Shown: positions 11,101 to 23,856 of the stretch, in pieces | Layout: every line of letters starts with the position of its first letter | Position numbering within the stretch: position 1 is the first letter of the stretch | Assembly: GCA_000231825.2 (NCBI GenBank) | Contig: JH720293.1 | Span: forward strand, 2,999,422 to 3,063,421 | Length of the DNA: 64,000 bases | Direction: 5' to 3' | From: Tetrahymena elliotti 4EA | Taxonomy: Eukaryota; Ciliophora; Oligohymenophorea; Hymenostomatida; Tetrahymenidae | Translations under genes and position numbers: made by a program | Notes under the pieces: generated by a model | What the model was told of the DNA's origin: nothing | Database searches by the model: none | Seen by the model: only the letters and a program-made list of their open reading frames with translations

Positions 11101-13693
11101 TTTGATAAAAAGAAAAATCATAGCCAAGAATAAAAACACTATGACTTGCCTCTTTAAATTTTACAATCTGAAACTACATCAAATGCTAATATAAGCACTT
11201 CTTATCATAATGAAAAAATGTCTAAATTTTAAAATAAATATATTTAAAGTGTCAATAATAAAGATTAAAAGAATATATATTCAAGTGCTTAATAAGGAGA
11301 ACGAAATTATATCTCTCCTCCTTCTCATCAATAAAATTTAGGAAATTACCCAAACAATATTTAAATAAGTACATCTAGAAAAAGCTCTCCTCAGTTGCAT
11401 CTTCGTGCAGAAGTAGGAAATATAGATTCAAACAGACACACAAGCAACCCAGAAACTCTTACAAGGGTAACAAGTAGAAATATAGCTTCTAATAATAAAA
11501 ATAATGGTGCTACATTCAATTCAGGAGGGGGTAAACAATTTAAAAATTAATTTTTCAAATGTTTTAAAAAAAAAATTAATGTAATCAATTTAATATTGAG
11601 CATTAAACTTAATATTTAGAAATACCTTGTCAAAATTTTTAGAATTATAAAAAACTTTAATAGTAATTGTTTTATTTTACTTTTTAAATATTTAATTTTA
11701 TCGTTTATAGATTTAAATGCTAATATGCCTTTGAATTTAGAGAATATGAGTAAAGAAGAGATAAAGAAATTGAATAGAATGTTGGAGAGAAAGCTAAGAG
11801 AAATGAGTGAAAGTGTAAGTTATGAAATAAGCTCATAAAATAATGAATTCGATGTAAGTGAATAAATTCATACAAATTAGATTATTGCTCATAACCATAT
11901 TAATACACCTTTGAGACAGTCTCAAAATACAAATACATTCGAATTGAGTAACACATAAATTTAAATCTAAAGCTTATAGGAAAGTCAACTTTTAAAATAT
12001 TCTAATGTTACTGGTTAAGGATAAATTGCAAAAACAAAGGGAAGTTAGGGTAATTAATAGAAATCAAGCACATAAATAAATAATTACTACAATCCTTAAA
12101 ATCACAATATCCATAACATATCTGGGGTTGGAAGTAATAATTAGGCAAGCTAAAGAAGTACCCATAAAAATATTCAACAGTCAAGAGAAAATACAAACCC
12201 TACTTTAAATGATGAATATGTAACTTTTAGGCATGAGGATTAAGAGAGAGGTGATACTAAAAGAACTGTAGATATCAAAGACAAGAGAAAATAAAATAAT
12301 TTATTTGCTAATAACGGATTAGATGAAAGTAAACGAATTAATGCCGTTAGAGTTACCGAAAATTTTAGTTATCTAAGTACTCCTCAGCCTGAGAAATTAT
12401 AAGTAGATCTCGCTTCAACTGCTAAAAAAGAAATTCTTTAAGGAAATCTGTAAATATTATCTAGTGATGAAAAGTTTCATAGGTAAGGAGAAGATTCTAA
12501 GTATATCAGAGTTGAGGATGGGAAAAAAGAAAATTAGTATAATCAAGGGTCTGCAAAGCAATTGATTTTATAAAAAATTTAACATTTAACTGAGGAAGAA
12601 ATGCTTTCAGTACTTTAAGCTTTAAAAGAAAAGAAAATTAATAAAAATAGCTCAAAAAATCTTCATAACGATGATAATGAAAGTTAAGATGAGTATGAAT
12701 AAATTAAAATTCATTAATCTGATAAATCAAAGTAAAATGCAAGAGGTAAAGCGAGCAGTCATAGAGAAGAAGCAGATGAAGACAATAATGTTGACGAAGA
12801 AAACGAATAATCAAGTTATATGAGTGTATAATAATAGTAGGAGGATATATATTAAGATAATTATGAAGATATTTACAATGACATTTCTAGAGAGTAAAGA
12901 TTTTAACCATAAGACAATGAAAGTAGAAACTTGAAAAGACCTTTAGAATAAAAGAAGAGCAAATAAAATGAGGAAGAGTCTAAATATCACTCTTAGAAAG
13001 TTTAAAAAATAAAATCAGATAATTTAAACGAAGATGAATTAGAGATAAATTAACTGATTTAACAATCTGATCACTAACAACATCAAAGTCCTTTACAAAA
13101 ATATTCAAACTCTAATACTCCATAAAATTACAAAGATTAACAACAAAATAGATTAATTAAAGATAACAGTAAATTAAAATATTTTTTATTTTTGTATTTA
13201 TTATTGTTACTATTATTAAGAAGCATCACAAAAGAGCATTAAAAGTGGAATTATCAGACAGGATTAGGAGGAGGAACAAGAAGAAGAAGAAGACTAACCA
13301 TATGATGAAGGTCTGTTTTAGAATGTGTAAACTATAGAAAAATAAGAGCTCTCTAAAAGAACTTTTTCAGCTAAAAGTTAAAAAGAAATGTAAATACCAC
13401 ATGAAGAGAAAAAGAAGAATTAGTTTATTGAGTCTAAACTAGATAATATAAATTAATAGGGTTTTCATATCTCTAAGTAATATCAAAAGGGCTCAACTTA
13501 AAATTTAGAAAAAAAGAAGTAAAGAGAGCAGCTATATCAAACAGAAGGTATGTTTGAGGGCGATGAAGAGCTGCCTTAAAGAGAAGTGTAAAACAACAAA
13601 AGAAAAGGAGAAGATAAATATTATAGCTCTTCATACACTGAAACTGATTAATCAATAAAATATATCAAAAAAAAGATTGAAAATTAAATTTGA
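8181..13693 (+). CDS. Large Gln/Asn-rich protein with a short coiled coil and LKDLCPEDK motif
   Basis: Four exons (8181-8796, 9014-11530, 11711-13168, 13221-13693) splice in phase to 1687 residues ending in TGA. Most of the protein is low-complexity Gln/Asn/Ser sequence, with many glutamines encoded by TAA/TAG, so it should be largely disordered. The only folded-looking part begins exon 2: VTLKDLCPEDKRKVG, then a Lys/Glu-rich predicted coiled coil (LMKKLAEEKQEKELLKQK). I associate an LKDLC-PEDK motif before a coiled coil with the KIAA1328/hinderin family, but from memory only. A second helical patch, MSKEEIKKLNRMLERK, starts exon 3, and LTEEEMLSVLQALKEKK lies later in that exon. The C-terminus is rich in Lys and Glu. 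The gene structure is firm; the function is unknown. Confidence 0.85.
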
Positions 13694-14933
13694 TGATCAA
13701 TAGTTTCACATAAAATATATTAATTCATCAGATTGTTTGTGTTTTATTGAATTGAAAGTCATTTATCAAATTTATGCAAAAAAGTGTAAAGAAAACTAAA
13801 TATAATCATTTCTGTACTCTTATTTTTTTTAAATATTTAAATTCTTTTATTTATTTTGTTCCCACTCCCCAAAAAATCATGAGATAAAAAAATTTTTGAA
13901 ATAATTCTTTTATGATATTTTATTTTAATTAACAATAAGTTAAAGAAAACTAATGAGTGTTTGTTGTTTAGACTAATCTCATATTAATTTACACATTTTT
14001 TCTTATGATAACATAATTTCGAAGAATTTAAATATCACTCGAAAAAAATAATTGAGTAAAAACATCTCAACATTCTAATGCTAAATAATGTTTTTTTATT
14101 TATAATAGCCCACCACAAACATATCAAATAAATCGACAAAATCACTTGAATGAAGTAAAAATAAAATTTTTAAATTAATAAATATTTATATTTTAAAATT
14201 AAGAGGATATATTTAATAGTAATTATATTAGGAAGTAGATTTATTTGGCTAATTTATGTTCATATTAATTTTTTTTTATGTTTAAATTTAATTCATGCTT
14301 TGATACTCTTCTGATATTAAATATTTATAATCATGATATTTTATGCAAAGCAAACATGAACTCATTTATTATTTTTTTTGTTAATCAAAATATTTTAAGA
14401 AAAGTTTGTCTTAATTTTTCTATTTTTTCTATGTTTAATTTTTGATAAGTAAAAAAATATAAGTCTAAATTTCTTTAAACGCTTTTTAGATGTATTTTTT
14501 CTTTTAACTAAAATAGGTTTAACTTTACATATTTTTAAAAATTTATTTATTGATGAATTAAAAATGTAAAAGGAATTATCTATAAAACAGTGAATTTATT
14601 TACAGTAAAATCTAAAATTAATTCAAATGTGTAAAAATTCATCATAATACTGATTAAAAACTCTAAATTTTTAAGGGTACAGTTAAAAATGTAAATCAAA
14701 TAATTTCCACATTTTTTGTCATATCTTACTAAATTACTAGTAGATTTTAAATTAAAACGGTGAATCTCACACTAGCTTAAATTAGGCTAATAAATGGATT
14801 AAAAATAACAAAATTAGCTAGTTTGAAAAGTTATTTCAAATAAATAATTTATAATTTCTTAAAATTAATATTTTTTTAAATGATCTAAATATTTTGTGTA
14901 TTGTAAGATTACTATCTATCTTTAAAAAATAGA

Positions 14934-15170
14934 ATGGCTATTCAAACAATAGAATTTAAAAATACTGAGAAATCCCAAGAAGCAACAAGTTATCATCTAA
15001 GCAGTAGTTACAAGAATAACTTTTAAATATTGACTTAATTTTTTGGAAATTAAATAAATTTTTTTTTAAATAGTAGATAAATGTTTATTAGAGTCTAATA
15101 AAGTAGAAAGGAGAATAAAAAATTACAAATAGAAAAATTGTTTTTTTGCAAAATGCTTTTGTTTACATGA
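14934..15170 (+). CDS. Small hypothetical reading frame
   Basis: A 78-residue frame starts MAIQTIEFKNTEKSQEAT and ends at TGA. The first 30 codons look coding: mixed composition, with Ser/Thr/Glu in place of poly-Lys/Phe. The rest drifts into A+T-rich sequence and passes a TTTAAATAG that could be a splice acceptor, so the true gene may be a spliced version. With a single stop codon, frames of this length also arise by chance. I do not recognise the product. Confidence 0.25.
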
Positions 15171-15819
15171 TAAATAATGATAATACATGAGATTTTAGTT
15201 TTTACATATACAATACAAGGAATTATAAATAATTTGAAGAGATAGATAGAATTAGTAATTTGGAGTTTTTGGATTTTTCTTATTAGCGAGTGTAAGTTAA
15301 TAAGGGAAGAATGAAGAAGTTAAGAGGAAGATAGAAATCATGGTTTGAATAATTATTAAAATTTGTTATTTTGTATTTTTTTATAAATTTATTTTTGAAA
15401 GTGGTTAGTAATTTGTTCTAAATATTTGTGGATAGCTCAAGATGTGGATGAATAATTATGCTTTATTATTAATTTTATTGCTTATTTTTTAAAATTGTCA
15501 TAGCTACCTTTTAATTAATAGTATCATATCTTGCTAGCATCATAGTAAATTCATCACAAATTTTTAATTTAGATTAATCGTGAATCTAGTATCATAAATT
15601 AATTCATGTACTAGAAATAGACTGAAAAGCTTATTTTCATGTTATTTTTATTTAGAATTTGATTTGTGAAGATATTTTTTGGTAAAATTGTAAATTAATT
15701 GGAAGGAAGTCCTTTATTTTATATGAGAAGATAAATACAAGAATTATGTATTGTATTCAAATTTATTCCAGGTTTTTTGTTAGTAATAATTAATAATGGA
15801 AATTGAATAATACGAACGA

Positions 15820-16053
15820 ACATTCGTTCATTTAGTATTTAAAAAAATCAAGCTATTTTTAAGAAGTAGTGTGGATTCTATATTAATTAGGCTGTTCAAA
15901 GATTCTTTAATATTTATTTAAAAAATTGAATGGCTTTTAGCCTCTCTTTAATATTTTTGAGTAAATAAGGAATTTAAGCTGGTTGATTCTATTAGATGAG
16001 TACTAAACAAATTTATCCTCAATTTAGATTATTTAAACTAGACGAACGAATGT
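15820..16053. mobile_element. MITE-like element bounded by imperfect terminal inverted repeats
   Basis: The segment begins ACATTCGTTCATTTAGTATT (15820 onward) and ends with the inverse of ACATTCGTTCGTCTAGTTT (reading back from 16053). These are inverted repeats of about 22-24 bp with two mismatches and a 2-nt gap, enclosing about 190 bp without coding potential. The left end is also part of a 16-bp hairpin, GAACGAA-CA-TTCGTTC, at 15814-15829. CG dinucleotides are rare in this spacer but cluster in both ends. No target-site duplication is evident. A miniature transposon or a remnant of an internally eliminated sequence would both fit. Confidence 0.4.
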
Positions 16054-16385
16054 GAAATTCAATTAGTTTGTGTAAAATTTTAATACTTTAAGACCTTCTT
16101 GAGCATATTTTATAGAACTACTTTATACATAAATTGTTAATTAGACTTTTATTCTTAGAGCATTCAGTTTCGAGCTACTTACTATCTATCGATTGATTGA
16201 TCCATCAATAAATATATCACAGCTTATAAGGATAGAACTTATTTCAATTTACAAAATAAAAAAACTGATGTATGATTATACTTATTTTAAAGAAAGTAAT
16301 TGAGGATGATAAAAATTTAGTTTTGTATCGTTTATTTACATGATAAATTAAAAGTTAATTTTAACTAGCGCCTTAGTTTTAAAAA

Positions 16386-18521
16386 TCAAACTTTTGCATC
16401 TATAGACGTATCTTGAGTTTTAATATTTATTGTTGCTAAAATTTTCTTTGTTTCTTTTTATTCATCTTTTATACTCTCACGTAATTTAATATTTTTAGAT
16501 GTTTTTATTTAGCTGTCACTTAGTGATTGGTACGAAATAGGAGTAGAGTCGAAGTTAATTTCATTAATGTTTAAGATGCTTGCAAATCTAGATTTCATTG
16601 CAGTCTGATAGCAGTTTTAAATCATATTCTAATTTTGTTAATTGCAAGAATTTATGTTTAATTTTTTATATTTATTACTTATTTAGGAATAATGCTAAAT
16701 AAATCTAGGAGGAGACAATCTTTCTGTTTGAATATCACACAAAGAGTTTACTCTATTTTTAGGAGGGAGAGAATCAGGATTTAGCTTGTTGTATATTTTG
16801 TAGCAAAGTATTTAATCACTTTCACTTAAATCCTAGGTTGTCTAAGATAAATCGTTAAGACTGATTTAGTCATCTTCCATAGCCTAGACAATGAATTAAT
16901 CACTTTCATTTAATTTATATCTATTATGTATGATGTTAGTCAATGCTTACTTTCTCTTGCGTAATATTTTCTATTCTATTTATGAGCTATTTCTAGTGCT
17001 CCTATTTTGCATAATTAAACTTTTGTCAGGGCTTATTGAGTAATGATCATCATCGTAATTATGTATACTACGAATTTCAGAACTAGAAGTAGGTTAACTG
17101 TCTATATTCTCTAGAACGTTAAATCCTATATTAATATTCCCTTAGCTAATGGTATTTTAATGATTTTGATTTTACTACGCAAAAGCGAATCTATTTTAAT
17201 TTGATTACTCATCATATCCACTTGTCTATTCTACATACGTTGAAGAATTATGAATGAGGAATTGCTAAGTAGAAGATTGCAGGCTCTATTTTTCTATTGA
17301 ATTGAAATTCATTGTTGCAAAGTTATTAAATCCTTAATTTTAATTTTCTTCTTCTTCGTTTAGAAAACCTATTCCTAAACTACTTGGAGATGAATCTCTC
17401 ATCTTATAAAGCATAGATGGGCAAAATGTCTATTTGCGTTTTGAAGTTTTGCGAATCAAGCCAAGATTGCGATAGGCTGCAAATTTTGAAATTAGTTTGG
17501 TTATATTGAGACTTAGTCTATTTGCAACTTCATTAAGAGGCTAAGTAAAATCTTATTTATTTTAAATCCAAGGATGGGCTAAAGCTTCAGTAGGCTTAAT
17601 ACGTTTTTCTGGATCAACTTGTAGGCATTTTCTAATTAAATCTTATGCATTTTCAGAAATATTTTTAGGGAAAGTATATTCAGCATTTTTTATTTTTGAG
17701 ATGAGATCTTGAACATATTCTTCTTCAAATGGTTAGTAACCTGCTAACATAGTATAGAGAACAGCTCCAGCACTCCACATATCAACAGTTTCGTCATAAG
17801 AATCCCCATCAAATATCTCAGGAGCGCTATAGGCAACGGTACCTGTGTAGGTCCACATTAAAACTTACTTGCTTCCTGCCATATTAGAAGCCTTTTTGTG
17901 GGCATTATCATAATGGGCAAATTTAGATACATTAAAGTCAGTAATTTTTACGCAAGTGCCATCTTCATTGCACAAAATGTTGTTAGGCTTTAAATCTCTA
18001 TGGCAGACCATATTTTCATGAAGATAATCAATAGAGGCAAGAATTTATTTAAAAATACTAATAGCAACACTTTCGCTATATTATCCAAGCTTAGAAATAA
18101 CATCAAACATTTCTTTAGCTTCAACTAATTCCATAATAGTATAAATTCTACCTTTAGTTTCATCAACATATAATTCATATACTTTAACAATATTTGGGTG
18201 GTTGAGTTCTCTAAGATTTTTAAACTCACGAATTACATTCAAAACAACTTCTTCTTCATCTTTAGTCTTAACCATCTTTGAAGCAAAAATTTTACCATCA
18301 CTAACACGCTCAACTTTTTTAACGAGGCCTACGCAACCTTCACCCAAAATTTCAATTTCGCGATAGTATTCATTAAAGTTTCCTTTTATATAAAAGACAT
18401 TGTATTTGCTGTCTTCTTGTTTTTTCTATTCCTCGAAAAGCTCTTTCTTTTCCATTTTCTTTAGAGATTTTAAATCAAGAGGAATTTGCATTTTATCTTT
18501 AAATGATTTCAGCCTATTCAT
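16386..18521 (-). CDS. Serine/threonine protein kinase, CaMK-like, with DFN in place of DFG
   Basis: A single exon of 711 residues. The kinase domain starts near residue 54. It shows a glycine loop GEGCVG (60-65), ATP lysine Lys82 in [14 protein letters not shown] (His174, Arg175, Asp176, Asn181), TDFNVSK (metal Asp195, then Phe-Asn where Phe-Gly is usual) and YSAPEIF (APE 233-235). [16 protein letters not shown] follows in subdomain IX. All catalytic residues are present, so activity is plausible despite DFN. The layout and the C-terminal AHPWI motif are CaMK-group. There is no EF-hand, so it is not a canonical CDPK. After about residue 340 the protein is a Gln/Asn/Ser-rich tail with many TAA/TAG glutamines. 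The start [14 protein letters not shown] is the first in-frame Met. The substrate is unknown. Confidence 0.92.
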
Positions 18522-21021
18522 GGCAGCTAATTTATTTTTTTTTGTAAATCTTAAAATCTATCTAATTTAGGTGGTATAGATAATTGATATTATTTTGAGG
18601 GTATTTGAAAATCTTTGATATATTTATCTATAAAAGTAATTACTTAAATTCAAAAAGATCTATAACTGGACTCAATATTAAGTAAGTATATTCTATACCA
18701 ACAGCTTAACTTGGATAAGTATTTATTAAGCAGTTAGCTTAAATGAAATTTCCTTTGATATTGTAGAATTTTAATTTAAAATTGGAAGAAACTATTTTGT
18801 TTAAAAAATAGATTCCTTTTTAAGTTAGTTTTGATATTAAATGATTGCGTTTGTAAATATTGACACAAATATATTTGTTTGTGTTAAGTAAATATTATTT
18901 CTTTGTGAAAAGGTTCCTTTATCTTTTCTTTTTCCACTGAAGTTAATAATTTGATATTTCTTTTTATTAAATTAATTATTTAGTCTTTTGCTTTGCATCT
19001 CTTTTCAAATTTGTTTGTTTCTTTCTTCTAATTTACCAAAATAAGATTTTCTAGTTACTTATTGGAAAAGACTGACTCTTTTTTTTATCATGTAATCTGT
19101 ATATATGTTAAATTTTTTGAAGCGGATTAATGTGACATTTAAAGACTGAAAAAAATAATTAAAAACTTCATAAAGCAAAAAAAATAATAAATACTGATCA
19201 TTCAATTAATTAAAATTCATGTTTTTTATCTAAAAATACAAGCAAAAGATACTTTCTTTACAAATAAATATCAAAAAAAACGTTTTTGTTTTTTAATAAT
19301 CTAAATAGGTTAATATTTATTCTATAGAATTTTTTCTAAACAAAATTTGTTTTTTTAATTAGGACAAAAATATTTTTATGCTTTTGATATAAGTTCTAAC
19401 TCTTGAATAATATCTTCAGAGAAGATATTAAAAAACAATTTTTATTTAATAAGATAAAATGATCAACAATCATTATATTTCATTTACTTTTTCAAAAAGT
19501 ATTTTGAGCAAAATAATTTATGAAATTTGATAAAAAAAACTTAAAAGCTTGATTTTAATTGAATGAATTTTAAAAGCTTTAATAGAATTTGTTTAGATTA
19601 GAAGTAATAGAAGAAAAAACATTTTTAGCATTTTGAACTATTTCTATAAAAAAAAGAAATGTAGCTTATATTATGAACTCAAAATTATCAATAAATAATA
19701 TTATTTGGTCTAAAATCAAAATATGTTGTTTTCTATTTGCAAAGTGGATATTTATATGGTAATAGCAGCTTTTATAACGCAAAGCTCTCTCTAAAAATTT
19801 GATTTATGATCAATAAATATAATGCAATAGCTAATTTATAACCAGTTTTTAATACATTTGCTTTCAAGCCATAAACAAAAAATTAATTTTGGGAAATTTG
19901 AAAAATGTTATGAAAATACAGTAAAAAAATAATAGCAAAAAGCAAAAGAATTTTTCAGGTCTTTTTATAATGGTAATTATTAATCTGTTAGGAAATTTAT
20001 CAAATTTGCTTAATTTATAACTAAAAATAGCTAGGTCTTACATATTGAAAGCATAATATTCATTTTTTATATAAAAGTCTTTCCATATAAAAAAGTAGTT
20101 ATTTTAAAAAGAATTTTGACATGTAGGAAAAATAATTAGTTAGACTAATTTGTAATTTTTAATATGGCATTTTCTATTTTTATGAATAAATCTATACTAA
20201 TATCTATTTTAAGTACAGTAATTAGTACAAATAAATTATTAAGAAATCAGTTATTTAATATCAGATTTATTTAGCCCTTAAATTTGTATTGGCTAAAATT
20301 AAGTTTTAAAAAAATAACTCAGCCTTAAAAAAACTTTTTTACAATAAAATTCGGTTGAAGAATCTGAATCTGAATACAAATATGAATATGAGATGAGTAT
20401 TTGAAATTTTATCATAAATCTTCTATTTTTCTTTTCTTAACTTCCTTTACTGATCAAATAAAAAGATATCATTCCATTATCTTAATAATAGACACTACTT
20501 CTAATATTTGATAAAGCTAAAAGTAAAAATGTAATCGAATTCAAATAAATATTTCTTCCTTTAATCAATTATTTAATTTAAGTCACTAATAATTATCCTA
20601 TATATTTTATTGAGCATATTAACACATCAATTACGAATTTTAGTGTGCTAAAATAAATCGTGTAATCTGCAAAAACTCCAAAAACTAAGAAAATAAATTC
20701 ACAGTTTTCCTCAATTCAGACTTTGAATTTTTTAGTGAATAAAATATTAAATTATTTGATTGAGGTTTCAAATAAAATACTTTTTTCTTGTTTACCATTT
20801 ATGTTGCTAAAAAATTTAAATATCACCAATTATCTATTCTTTTTATAAATGGCAGAAATAAAATATTTAGTTTAATTTTTATATATATATCCTTCATAAT
20901 TCATTTTAATTAACTCCCAAAGAAAGAGTAATCTTACCTTAAAATATTACATTTCTAGCTTTCGATAATTGTTGCTTTTTTTTTTCTGCACTTAAATAGC
21001 TCAATCAATACTAAGTATCCT

Positions 21022-21306
21022 TCATAATAAACTTTAATAATTAGATATTCTGCTATTTAATTCGAATGTGATCGGATAAATTACATTTGATTAAGATACT
21101 GTGCTTTGTATCAATAAATTTAAGCTAAGTTTTTGTATCTATGAAAATACAGTTATTTCTTATTCTCCAAAAAAATAACATACTCTTAAACCTAAATGAA
21201 TGGTTTGAACAAGCTGTTCATGAACAAATATATATTTTATAAAATCGGTAGCTGAATTCAAAGCATGAATTTGAGACTTTAAATTAAAACCCATAAGATC
21301 TTTCAT
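21022..21306 (-). CDS. Small hypothetical reading frame
   Basis: A 94-residue frame starts MKDLMGFNLKSQIHALN and ends at TGA. Composition is balanced (IFVHEQLVQTIHLGLRVCYF), less A/T-biased than random spacer, and the frame stays open far upstream of this Met. That could mean a longer or spliced gene. No family is recognised and chance cannot be excluded. Confidence 0.3.
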
Positions 21307-22003
21307 GGTTACTAAATTTGAAATTAGCTAAAATATAGTGTTTTATTGATTACTAATTTTTATAAATGTAAGCAAATGTTTTTATGATAATAAGGTTTTA
21401 ATATGTTGATAAATATTTTACTGATTTAGTTTTACTTTCTTATTGGTATTAAACCATTTTATCAGCTAAAAAATTTTTGAGTAAATATATTTGAACAATA
21501 TTTTTGCAAATCATAATAAATTCATGTAAAAATGTAATCAAATCTAAAAAGATCTTTAATCTTTAAAAAAATTATTTAATCTGTAAATAAAATTCGACCA
21601 TCATTTGAATACTCAATTAAATTGCATTTTATTAATTTAGATCTACTCTAATCAAGTATAGATTATGGTTGAACATGATTACTCGAAATAAAATTTAGTA
21701 AGAACAAACAAGTATTTAAAATAAATGAATGATTGAATTAAAAATTTAAAGAAATTAGCATTTAATTTTTTATTAAACAAAAATCTTCAAATGTTTTTTT
21801 TCTCTTTGCTTTTTTTTTTTGATTAAATTTTATTGATTGATTAATATTGATTAGAATAAATCTTAAATTTTTTAGTTAAATTATTTTGTTAGAATGAATG
21901 GTAAATTTGATAATTCCTTTTTTTTCATTTTGTAAATTATAAATGATTATGAGAATATAAAATTTATTTAATATATATAGTTGAATTTCAACAATTAAAA
22001 TAC

Positions 22004-22119
22004 GATACGTTTACAATTTTAGTAGGAACTACTAGCCAAGTGTCTTGATGCAACAATAAATTAATACTGTTGGCATAGATTGACAATAACTAGTAGCATA
22101 CTAAAATCGTAAATGCATC
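22004..22119. repeat. Long imperfect foldback; candidate structured RNA
   Basis: The left arm (22004-22037) and right arm (22090-22119) are imperfect inverse copies. TTTACAATTTTAGTA pairs with TACTAAAATCGTAAA with one mismatch, and further inward CTACTAG pairs with CTAGTAG. Inside, TGTC/GACA and a hairpin ATGCAACA...TGTTGGCAT around a loop near 22057-22067 continue the pairing. The result is a nested rod about 116 nt long, with more G+C than the spacer around it. No box C/D or H/ACA signature is convincing. It could be a non-coding RNA, a cruciform or an old foldback transposon. Confidence 0.4.
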
Positions 22120-22389
22120 AGGGAATTTATCTTTTATTTATAGTATATTATAGGATAGATTTTTTTTTAAAACTTAAAAGTTGGTTATTAATAAAGGGTT
22201 TATTCAGTTGATGCTGTTCTAAAAGTTTGCTAAGCTTGCTATGGTTTTATAATTAAGAATTATGTTTTTTCTTCATATTTTTATGGTACTATTTATTAAA
22301 ATGGAGCTCTTTTCTTCAATGCTTTATAACCTCATAGCAAGTCAATCTGTTTTTTATTAAAATTTCTTAATAAATTTGTTTTGATTTTG

Positions 22390-23856
22390 TCAAGGGTGTG
22401 GTGTGATGAAAAGAATACTTAAAATTAAATGTTGAATATTATTATATAATAATACAATACAAGCTGATAAAATCTGCCTTTTGTTGATTACCATTAAATA
22501 AAATTTAAAATGTAATTCAACATAAAAGATTTAAGTATTGAGGAAATAAATTATAATTTACGATTATTTTTACTTGTTTCTTTATAAGCTGCTCAAAATG
22601 GATTTTTAATGAGATTATTAGATCTCACTAAGGTCTTCATATGAATTATCTAATTTTTCACTGCTGCTCTTCCTTTGCTTCCTTTTTTAATCTTAACTTA
22701 AAATCTCTTCAAATGTTTCTTCTTCTATGAGGGCTTCTAATTTCTTTTCTGCCTCAATATTGCTTTATGCTTTAATTTATTTTTCTATTTTCTATAAATT
22801 TGTAAAATTCTTTCTGTTTTCTTGATTTTACTCAGGTTTTATATCAGATTCATCTGATGGTGATACTTCATCACTCATGTTACACTCTTCCTCTTCATCA
22901 TCTTCTCCTTATATTGCTCTTTTTTAATCTTTATACTAGATGCTTGTTTATTTTTCATCTTCTTCATCCTTATCTGATTCAGTTACTCTGTACAGATTTC
23001 TTTGTTTATTTCTTCTGTAAGGACTTAATAATTTAATTTTACTAGGATCTTAATAACAAAGTAAAAGAAAATCTAAAAATTATAAAATATTATCTTTATC
23101 TTAAATAGGGCTGTTTTCTAGCCATAATTTAGAATATTTCTCAATAAATATTTTAAAGATATCTCTCTTTTAATGAGATTCAAATATACTGATGATATCA
23201 CTTAAATTAGTTCTTGCTTTCTTAAAAAACTATTTAAGCTTCTTTTTAAAGTCACTATATTTATCGCCCTTGATGATCTTTACTTCGTGGTCCATCTATT
23301 CATATATCTTAGATCTTGGGTTAGTTAAAGAAGTTTTAAACCCAACTAGAATGTTTTTTATTAGGTTATTTGACTTATTTCTTTTTGGAGAGAAGCCATC
23401 TTAACTGTGTTCCTATAGTAAAGATATATCAAATGATAAAGTACTTTGATTTCCTGTCAAAAACTTAGGGCTAGAAAATTCTAAATTTTCTCTTGTCTAA
23501 GATAGATTAAAGTCTTGATAATTCATTTTGGAGGATGAGAGTTAAGCTAATTAAAGTTGATGATCTAGTGGGTAAATTTAGGTATTAAACAAATTTGGTT
23601 CAATTTTTGAAGATTCATTTTGTTGCTACTTAATTTTTTCAACTTATTCATCTGAACAGATAGCTGCCAAAGAAAATATATCAATGCTTTTCTTTTATTA
23701 ATTTGAAGGGATTTGATTTGAAGATATCGAGTTCAAATTTTCTCTATAATTAAATTAGTAAACATTAATTACAAAAGAAGAAAAGCTCTACTTAATATTA
23801 TAAAGCTGAAAATTTATAATAAAGTTGTGAATAGTTCTGATAATTTATTAGTCCAT
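22390..23856 (-). CDS. Hypothetical acidic, Lys/Glu/Gln-rich protein
   Basis: Open from an ATG at 23856 (MDQQIIRTIHN) to TGA at 22390, 488 codons if unspliced. The clearest coding part lies between about 23760 and 22570. It has a Ser/Asn/Gln-rich N-terminal half, a charged middle (IYEQMDHEVKIIKGDKYSDF, then FLDFLLLCYQDPSKIKLL) and an acidic Ser/Glu-rich segment (GEDDEEEECNMSDEVSPSD) followed by a Lys/Glu helix and a basic KRKQRKSSS patch that could be a nuclear signal. The extreme N-terminus and the last 55 codons are A+T-rich and may be intron or spacer. A GTAAAAAT donor near 22570 would end the main exon there. No domain is recognised. Confidence 0.6.

Larger units (their letters stand above)
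13694..16385. other. Convergent intergenic region
   Basis: This stretch separates the 3' ends of the Gln-rich gene (+) and the kinase gene (-). It contains a weak small reading frame at 14934-15170 and an inverted-repeat element at 15820-16053, annotated separately. The rest is unremarkable A+T-rich DNA. Confidence 0.5.
18522..22389. other. Long A+T-rich intergenic region
   Basis: Nearly 3.9 kb lies upstream of the kinase and downstream of the next gene. Apart from the weak reading frame at 21022-21306 and the foldback at 22004-22119 (separate entries) it shows only A+T-rich sequence with poly-A/T runs. Confidence 0.5.

Noticed and set aside
17820..17880. A 26-nt intron in the kinase activation loop (GTAAG...ACAG)
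   Set aside because: Reading through gives a sensible activation segment, and no other intron in the window is shorter than about 45 nt.
23192..23404. Plus-strand hydrophobic frame resembling a small membrane protein
   Set aside because: Antisense of a well-supported minus-strand exon.
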